DNA of 64,000 bases from Gliomastix tumulicola (taxonomy: Eukaryota > Ascomycota > Sordariomycetes > Hypocreales > Bionectriaceae): the NCBI GenBank assembly GCA_001599755.1, contig BCHX01000003.1, forward strand, positions 3,383,289 to 3,447,288, given 5' to 3'. A model generated the notes under the pieces. The model was not told where the DNA came from and did no database searches. It saw only the letters and a program-made list of their open reading frames with translations. The position numbers and the translations under genes are program-made. Shown one piece after another: positions 57,311-64,000 of the stretch (positions within the stretch are counted from its first letter, which is position 1; the number at the start of each line of letters is the position of its first letter).

Positions 57311-57835
57311 ATGCCGCACGCAACCATCAGCAAAGCCACGATCACCCCCGCTCCACACTCAGAGCCGGATGCAGGAAGACAGGCCGTCAATAGTACCATG
57401 TGGCTGAGAGGCCCTCCCCAAGCTGACACCACAAAGTTCTCGAAGCAGGAGACTCAACCCCAAGTCATCGGCGACCCTGCCTTCCTTCGCTCCCAGCTTC
57501 GTCGGCTGAGAGACATGCCTCAGGCCCAAGATTTCGAGGCCGAGTGGGAACTGCGACTAGTCGCTCTCGATCTGAGGCTTGGCCTCATGTAGGCACGCCG
57601 ATATGGTTCAAAACCTGATCCAGCGCCCCGCATTGAGATGCCAATCTCGATCTCGTTCAGCACGCTCGAGGAACAATCGCTCCTTGATAGAGAACCTGAT
57701 TTGACGGGGAAAATCAAGATGTTGCAGCAGAAAACCCCCATTGTCATTTCCGCTCTTGAGGGTCCAGGTTTCGATGACTTGAATCAGGAACTGCATTCTG
57801 AGCTTCTCGGTGTGGTGGGAGAGACATGTCTTTAG
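57311..57835 (+). CDS. Possible small two-exon gene, unknown product
   Basis: ATG at 57311 opens a frame of 92 codons followed by a split codon; removing 57589-57660 (GTAGGC...TTCAG, 72 nt) joins it in frame to a second open stretch ending with TAG at 57833-57835, about 150 aa in total. The joined product has protein-like, amphipathic stretches (QAQDFEAEWELRLVALDLRLG; TPIVISALEGPGFDDLNQEL) but no recognised domain. The donor is imperfect and no good branch point is seen. It may be a fragment of a decayed gene. Confidence 0.3.
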
Positions 57836-59473
57836 TCCCCTGTGTCAGCCGAACAAAGATGGGCATTGACATATGTGTATTGCATGGTTATCAATAGGAG
57901 AAGTCGATAACCATACGACAAATGCCTTTAATCGTATGTTCACCGCAATAATCGCCCTAATAATTACAACTCGACCTACTGAATAGATGATAGCAGCAAT
58001 CGTGGCACACACGACGTAGGAACCAACGCGGAGCACCTCCTCAATCATTCCATATTCATACACGACTTCTATATCAAGCCAGCATTACTTCAGCAGCGAT
58101 TGTCTGCCTTCTCTTCATTATTCTCTCATAAAAGCGCTCCGCTCGGGGTTTTCTGAACCAATTCAGAGAAAGAAGACACTTGCGTGTTGTCCAGAACAGA
58201 GCAGCCACAGTGGGGAACACTTCAGCCACAACGAGGTTGCCACCATAATCAATTCAAACAAAACCTCGGGAGGCTTCGAGCCCAATCAGTGCGAATGAGA
58301 CTCCCGCCCAAACCATGAAAGAGCATGGACGAGAGCCGCGATGCGTCAATTGGCAGATTACCTTCCTGCAATGTTAAAAAGCCCCAGTCATCTTGAGATC
58401 GGAGCGATTAGTTACCGACAGGACCATGGAGACTTGAAATGACACCATCGCACGCTGTTCGCAGAGGGATCGGTCAGCGCCCACGCTCAGCTTTGCACCA
58501 ATTCCCCTAGATATCCATGTAGTCCGGTTATCCATGTAGGGAGGATATCTCTAGCGCAGACCTGCCGGGCGATAAGACCTCTAATCTCGTTGGAGCGGTG
58601 ATGGAATGCGCAGAATTCTTGCAGTGGGATCGCAGCCCTTGCCATCGGCGATAGAATGCCTAATAGCGTTGTGGCATCTGCAGTCGTGGGATCTGTGCGC
58701 TGTATCGTCGGGGAAACCAGCCAGCCATCGTCGGCTGAATTGCCCTGGGGAGGGGACCGGACGGACAATCAGGGAAAGGCTTCCTGGGCCCTGACATGCT
58801 GCAGCTGGACGCTGCATAAGGTATGCACTTATGCAGTTCCCTGGCACAGGCCTCACGCTCAGCCCAATAGCAGTCGCCAGCCAGGACCGCCCCTCCAAAC
58901 CTGATCTCTGGCTGACACGGAAGCAGCCAGTGAGACTGCAGGATTCCGGGGCGGCGGGTGTCGTGGGAAGCATTCAGCGCCATGCGGGAGGGTAATTACA
59001 GTGGATCCGGTGGCCTCGCGGGCGCTGATTAGCTGGTGAGACAGGCGGCCAGGCCTCTCCTTTAGCAGCTGGAGAATGGCCTCCTGGGCCAGGCTTGCTG
59101 CAAGCACTTTCACTTTCCCCCCTGCTAGCCGCCGAGAATGCCAGTATAGGGCTGCACAGGGCCTGCCTGTGGCAGAGAGCACAGTGACCTGTGACCTGTA
59201 ATCCTCCCCCCCCAGCAGCCGCCCACCACTAAAGGGCACACCCCCGGTCCGGCTGCCTTGCCTGCTTCCACTTCCCAACCTCGACCAAGTTTCTGAGGGA
59301 GCAGGATCCGTAGTTCACAATCTTCTCCAGCCAGCAACCGGCCTCCAACCCCAGATCAAACCCCTTCACGACTGCACACCACCCTCAATCTCGACCATAC
59401 CCCCGGGATACAGAGCAGCAAAGGGACACGGCCTATTTCCCCCCTTCACCTGTGCAATACGCATCGAGTGCCA

Positions 59474-60700
59474 ATGTCCTCGCCGTGGAAGAAGCAACCG
59501 GAGGATGTGGTGGACAGTGTGCTGAAGCGTGCAGAGGTCAGCAAGGTAAGTTAGACAACCGTTCAAGGCGTTGGCCGCTACGAACTCAATCCAAGCCATA
59601 ACGGCTGGAAATATCGTCCAAAAAGAAACTCTTCTAACGCTCCTCTCCCCTTTTCCTCTATACAGATCGCCAGACATCTCCAGAGCCGCCTCGCACTCGC
59701 CCAGTTCAAGGCCAAGCATGGCTGGGAGGATCTCACCCTCGACACCATCGAGCCCAAGGTCGAGGAGGAACTGCGACGGAGGCGTGCTACCAACGTCACG
59801 GCCTTCGACATCGACGGCCAGTCCGACTCCTCGTCCAGCGCCTCCGACCTCCCGTACCCGACCCGGACGCTCATGAGCTCGCCCCTCAAGGCGCCCCTCT
59901 TCTCCGACGCCGTGAACTCGAGCAACGGCAGCTCCGGCCACCGCAAGCGCACATACATGGCCTCGTTTGAGGACGCCGCCGTCGCTGCCGCCGCCGAGGC
60001 CGCCGCCGCCTCGAGCCCGAGCAAGCGCTTCAGGCTCTCGCCCACCGCCCACAAGTCCACGGGAGGGCCCGGCGGCTGGAAGGGCAGCCACCAGCTGGCT
60101 CAGTCGTCGCCCATCAAGCCTCGCCGGCAGCAGCACTTCACAACCTCCACGGGGCCCGATGTGTCCTTCTTCCAGACCCGGCGCCTGACGAACGAGCTCG
60201 CCTCGCCCAGCTTCGCGACGCCGTCCGACGACGACGAGGACCTCTTGCCTGCCCACTCCTTCAATGCGAGCGCCGTCGTGCGGACGTCCTCGCCTCCTCG
60301 CACCCCTCCCATGCAGACCCGCAGTCTCAACCGCCGAACAAAGGAAGGCAAGGCTGGCAAGTCGGGAGAGGAGGGGGCCGATCTTCTCCTATACCTCGCC
60401 GCCTCGCCGTCCCCAGCCGTCAAGTCCTCTCGTGCTCAGCAGCACCTCGACGTCCCGACCACGCCGCCTCAGCAGAAGGGCGGCAGCAAGGGCCTCGATC
60501 TGCCTTCGTCCATGATGGTTACGCCCGGCGGAGGCAACCTCTTCCCCTCGACGCCCGGTCAGGGCTTCGACTTCTCCGACTTTGTCAACATCTCCCCAAG
60601 CCCTGCACAGAAGCCCTGGAAGACGCCCGTGGCTCTGTCTACAAGGACGCCCCTGAGTGTTGCCCGCAGGCGCCTCACCTTTGAAGAGCCAATGCCTTAA
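59474..60700 (+). CDS. WHI5: Whi5/Nrm1-like G1/S transcription repressor
   Basis: Two exons, 59474-59545 and 59666-60700 (368 aa), phase 0. Whi5 and Nrm1 family proteins bind SBF/MBF and hold back or shut off G1/S transcription until phosphorylated by cyclin-CDK. Seen: a short N-terminal exon (VDSVLKRAEVSK) and the family motif directly after the splice, LQSRLALAQFKAKHGWEDLTL (about residues 29-49). The rest is disordered with many proline-directed Ser/Thr sites (SPLK, SPTAHK, SPIKPRR, SPPRTPP, TPGGG, TPGQ, TPLS) and a late ARRRLTFEE segment that could serve as an RxL cyclin dock. One Ala-rich run (AAVAAAAEAAAA) is present. Whether it is Whi5- or Nrm1-like cannot be told from the motif alone. 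Confidence 0.85.
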
Positions 60701-62144
60701 CTTTAACCCCGCCTCTCTCTATCCTTTCTTGACAGTATCCTGTCCTGTCCAACAGATCTTGTCGTCCTACATGGACAGATCAACCGACCACCTCCTACCC
60801 CTTGTTTCTTTCCATTTGTATATGATTCATGACTACGGGTTATTAACGGCGTCACGGTCACGCTCTCACTATTCACACCCGATCCTGCCCCCCTACAACA
60901 ACTCAATGGAATCAAGACGTCAACGGCACACAATTCACGGTGTTTTGATTCCCACATTATCACCCCTTTTCATTGATTCAAGTTGGCAACATTGGAGCAG
61001 GCGTTATACAGGATCACACTGGTTGGCTTATTCCCCAGTCCAGCAAGAGAGTGAAGGAAACGAAGTGAGGACTTCATTTGTCGATGCTCTTGTCTCTTTT
61101 TTTTTTTCAATCGTCTCACAAAACGGCTTTGTCGAGCACTGTCATTTTCTTTTTACCTTGTCTCCTTTTCATGTCTATTTCTATTCCCATAGGTGTTAGA
61201 TTAGGTAGACAGACATCTGATACATACGTAACTAAGGTAATTTGCACCCACTATGCATGTCTCATCTCGCCATCCCACAGGTCCAGCCTCTCATTCATCA
61301 GCAGTGGAATCATCTGCCAATAGTCGCCAGCAAAAGCCCGATCCAGCTTCCCTCCCAATTGCACTAACGATCCTCTAAGGTCTAGACAAAGCTGACGTGA
61401 GTGAATAAATCATGTGGTCGTTCCCTGTTTACCCCTCCCGTGCACTAGTAGTTTACTGATGCAAAAAACCGAGGTGGTCGGAAGTGCCGCGTTCGTTCTC
61501 TTTTTTTAAATGGGACGCGTGCCGCGCGATTTTTCGCGGCTCTTTCGCGTAAAGTGCGCGCTTGGGAGATCCCGACCAATCAAGACGTGTCCGCCACCAC
61601 CATCTTCGGAGACGATAACGAACGGGATCACCAGCCCCAATGATGTCACGGGGATCGGTGCTCGTGCTGATCATGCCGAGCGCTCGCTTCCGTATGCGGG
61701 AGAACGGCATGCGTGCATGCATGCATGCAGAGGTTGCCCGACTCCTGGGGGGTACTGATTACACATGGCGCGGAAACTCCGTGTGTAACCTCACTGTGTC
61801 AACTTGTTGAATTGGGAAAACGTATCGTTTCTTTAACGAGTGCGAGTCCTGCTCTACTGGATATCTGAGGTATAGAATGTACACTTTTTCGTTTTTCCAA
61901 ACACATGAGTCTCGTCAAAGTACAGACCGGCTATCCGCGCTCACAAATCACAGGCTTTTTGTCCCGCTGAAGTCACAATCCTCCGCGACGCCCATCAGTG
62001 CTCGTCTCAGCTCTGGTACCCCATCCCTGTGATCAGGGTGGGTGTGTAGTTTATAATGTGCAAAAAGAGGGACAAGTTATATGCAAGAAAAAGAGTGAAG
62101 GTGGTCGGGACAGAATAAGAGACAGCTACCGTTCAGGTGCGGTA
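60701..62144. other. Convergent 1.4-kb spacer with MCB/E2F-like sites
   Basis: Lies between the stops of two converging genes, so it should hold only 3' regions. Instead it contains ACGCGT and two TTTCGCG elements within 35 bp (61515-61549), then a GCATGC repeat (about 61707-61725). No gene adjoining these sites could be supported. Confidence 0.5.
61515..61549. promoter_or_regulatory. Cluster of MCB (ACGCGT) and E2F/SCB-like (TTTCGCG) elements
   Basis: ACGCGT at 61515-61520, TTTCGCG at 61532-61538 and 61543-61549. These are consensus sites of the MBF/E2F class. Distance and orientation do not match a start of any recognised gene. Confidence 0.35.
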
Positions 62145-62188
62145 TCACATCGCCTCGCCGATATATGGCAGCCTCTCGGGATTCCGTC

Positions 62189-62241
<53 letters not shown>

Positions 62242-64000
62242 GTGTGACTGATCGACCCAGGACCAACGTCGGGTCCAGGCTCACCCCATTCGTCGAGCCT
62301 GCTCCCGAGGCTTGCCGAACTGACAACCCTGGAGGTGTAACTATCCCTCCCGTGAATCCTGGCAACGCTCGCCGGTCTCCTGGGTATGTCATCATAACCG
62401 TTGTTGCTGAGGCTAATGCTGGCGTTGTGTCCGTCAATCTCCAGATCGAACTGGTCCGAGCGAACATTACTTCGGGCATCCAGCGCGAGTGTCCCTGGTC
62501 GTGAGAACGGCGGCGGAGGCGTGCTGATGCTTCCAGTGGTCGAACCTCGCGGCCGATGGGCCCTAGGGTCGCCGTGGAGGGGAGGGTATTGATTGTTGAC
62601 AGCATAGGAATCAGCAAAAGGATTGGCGGTAGACAGCCTCGCTTGTGCTGGGTTCCAGCGGACCTCATTGTTGTCGGAGAAGGGATCGCTGACGTCGTCC
62701 GCGCTCACCTTATTCAACATGAGTCCCAGGACACCAGCGAAATCTTCCGAGGATGCTTTACTACTCCTTGGATCCAGCGGTCTTCGGGCACCATAGCCCA
62801 TAATGACCTCGGATGACCTCCTCTGAGGAATGTTGCCGCGCGTAGCAAAACGGCTCGCATCAGTCGAGCGCCGTGGAGGGTCATTGAGGGCCACATCATG
62901 CTTGCTGCGCGACCACCAGCCTGTGAACAGACTCTTGTGCTCTGGTCGCTCCGAGCTATGAGGCTCCAGCTTGACCGAGTTGTGCCGGCTATGAGCAGGT
63001 GCAGGTAAAGTGTCCTCCATGGACTCCGAGTTTGTGTTCACCCCCGAGCCTCTTGGTATAGAGCGAGCAGAACTCGAAGCGGCCGGCTTGAACACCCTAG
63101 TGATTACAAGCCAATGGTTGCCCAGAGCTTCGGCGAACCTGGCTGATCGAGCTGTTGGCCCAACAGAGCCTGTGTCGAACTCCCACGTCTTCTCGCTGCT
63201 ACTCGTCTTCGGAGGAGGGAAGGTCGGCGTCTTGATGACATATTTGTGGCGGTTATCAGCCCGCCGCTTGAGAACCCAGAAGAGCAGCCCAAGAATCAGT
63301 GCAAGGCCAACTATGCCGCCGACCACACTGCCGGCTATGACAGCAGGCGCCGTTTGGTCCCCGTCCCTTGACATGTCTGTCCTCCCAGTGTCCGGTAGTC
63401 CACCTCGAGGCGAGTCACCTCCAGCACCGGAGGGCAAAGTTGTCGTCGCTGGAGGATCTGCGAGTACCCCCGTTGTTGTTGGACCTGGCACTACACCGAC
63501 GAATCCACCACCATTCTCACTATTGTCATCCGCGCCCTCAGGGTCATCTGATCCTCCGCCGCCATCTCTCTGCTCGTCCGGGCCCGCCACAATCTGATCT
63601 TGTTCCACAACTTCCACGTTTGGCAGCCTACCGCTGTCACTCCTTTCGTCATCACCGTTGTCGATAGCTGGTGAGTTGTTGTCCGAAGTTCGATCGGGTA
63701 CGTCAACAGGTAGGGCGGATGTCTCTGCCGGGGGAGTTGCTTCAGGACTCTCCCCATCCCCAGTTGCCGATGTGGTTTGGTCAGGCTCATCCGTCGGTGC
63801 AGCTTCTTCTGGCGGTGTCTGTGTAGGAGATGCCTCGACGGCCGGGGGCAGCGTTTCGAAGATCGGAGAGGGTGCTGGTTGTGAACTCTCCTCAGCACGT
63901 TCATCATCGTTGTTTCGCTCCTCCTCGTCACTTCTCAAAGGAACCACCTGTGTTGGGAGGGACGTGGCCTCGGTGGTAGAAGTAGAAGAGAGATCGCTTG
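62145..64000 (-). CDS. Single-pass membrane protein with mucin-like ectodomain and polyglutamine tail, 5' part outside window
   Basis: Open on the minus strand from the right edge to the stop at 62145 (617 visible residues, one exon; no ATG start is visible, so the N-terminus, probably a signal peptide, lies outside). Seen: about 200 residues rich in Ser, Thr, Pro, Glu and Asp without Cys; LPDTG (63384-63398); a strongly hydrophobic membrane segment (PAVIAGSVVGGIVGLALILGLLFWVL, 63270-63347) stopped by KRRADNRHK; then a Ser/Arg/Pro-rich cytosolic tail ending in 17 glutamines and GRNPERLPYIGEAM. The layout resembles fungal cell-wall stress sensors or Axl2-like type I proteins, and fungal genome annotations sometimes call such proteins LPXTG-domain proteins, but fungi have no sortase. 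Function is not assigned. Confidence 0.8.
62190..62240 (-). repeat. (CAG)17 trinucleotide repeat encoding polyglutamine
   Basis: Seventeen uninterrupted CAG codons on the minus strand (CTG on the plus strand) near the C-terminus of the membrane protein. Purity suggests length polymorphism within the species. Confidence 0.95.

Larger units (their letters stand above)
55547..59473. other. 3.9-kb gene-poor divergent region
   Basis: Between the metalloproteinase start and the Whi5-like start. Two weak candidates are listed separately (56252-57157 and 57311-57835). The final 333 nt before 59474 carries no plus-strand ATG and is probably the Whi5-like leader. Base composition is AT-richer around 57840-58140. 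No transposase, reverse transcriptase or terminal repeats were recognised. Confidence 0.5.

Noticed and set aside
63384..63398. True sortase-anchored protein acquired from bacteria
   Set aside because: A long cytosolic tail follows the membrane segment, and codon use and composition match the rest of the window; no sign of transfer.
1..64000. tRNA, rRNA, CRISPR array, or transposon
   Set aside because: T-loop-like GGTTCGA strings (for example near 22705 and 56706) lack a matching acceptor stem or A box; no array of spaced repeats; no transposase or reverse transcriptase sequence or long terminal repeats recognised by eye.

Overview
The window is a filamentous ascomycete (Pezizomycotina) chromosome segment, most probably Sordariomycetes. 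The evidence is the genes themselves (a Fus3/Kss1-type MAP kinase of the Pmk1/Mak2 subgroup, a Zn2Cys6 regulator, Slm1, Ldb17, Whi5-like and Lro1 proteins), short spliceosomal introns of about 50-150 nt with GTRNGT donors, CTAAC/CTGAC-like branch points and YAG acceptors, GC-rich coding DNA, and CT-rich leaders. The species cannot be read from the sequence. I found no rRNA or tRNA gene, CRISPR array, or transposon with recognisable coding capacity.

Layout, left to right. An aminoglycoside-phosphotransferase-like kinase, minus strand, runs off the left edge (1-654), followed by 3.4 kb without a gene. TAN1 (4030-5290, -) and pyruvate decarboxylase (5644-7573, -) follow. ERV1 (8554-9280, -) and HEM4 (9737-10757, +) are divergent, and HEM4 converges on a TLDc/OXR1 gene (11111-12248, -). 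The MAP kinase (13557-14834, -) and SEC24 (16836-19738, -) come next, then a small membrane protein (21661-22098, +) converging on a Zn2Cys6 factor (22679-24591, -). The 10-exon karyopherin MSN5 (27795-32187, -) and DPH7 (33156-34367, -) precede a DUF1917 gene (34846-35957, +) that converges on NAA30 (36308-36948, -). LRO1 (38441-40333, +), LDB17 (41062-42756, +), SLM1 (45558-48298, +) and GAR1 (49364-50197, +) lie in tandem; GAR1 converges on phosphatidylserine synthase (50944-51936, -). A zinc metalloproteinase with a C-terminal jacalin-like lectin domain (52973-55546, -) is separated by 3.9 kb of gene-poor DNA from a Whi5-like repressor (59474-60700, +). The latter converges on a single-pass membrane protein with a 17-Gln tract that leaves the right edge (62145-64000, -).

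Most genes are housekeeping and do not form a metabolic cluster. Several touch shared processes: Slm1 and Ldb17 (plasma membrane, actin, endocytosis), Lro1 and Cho1 (phospholipid/neutral lipid balance), Sec24 (ER export), Tan1, Gar1 and Dph7 (RNA and translation-factor modification), Erv1 and Hem4 (mitochondrial redox and haem). Exon structures were assembled by eye: every splice set given restores one open frame, with exon lengths summing to a multiple of three, and joins family-conserved sequence.

The observations most worth following are: the metalloproteinase-lectin fusion, whose apparent stop lies in an intron; an 873-nt leader without any ATG before SLM1; a 16-bp perfect CRE palindrome between NAA30 and LRO1; a cluster of MCB/E2F-like sites downstream of the WHI5-like gene; and two unresolved bases in a G run in the MAP kinase leader.
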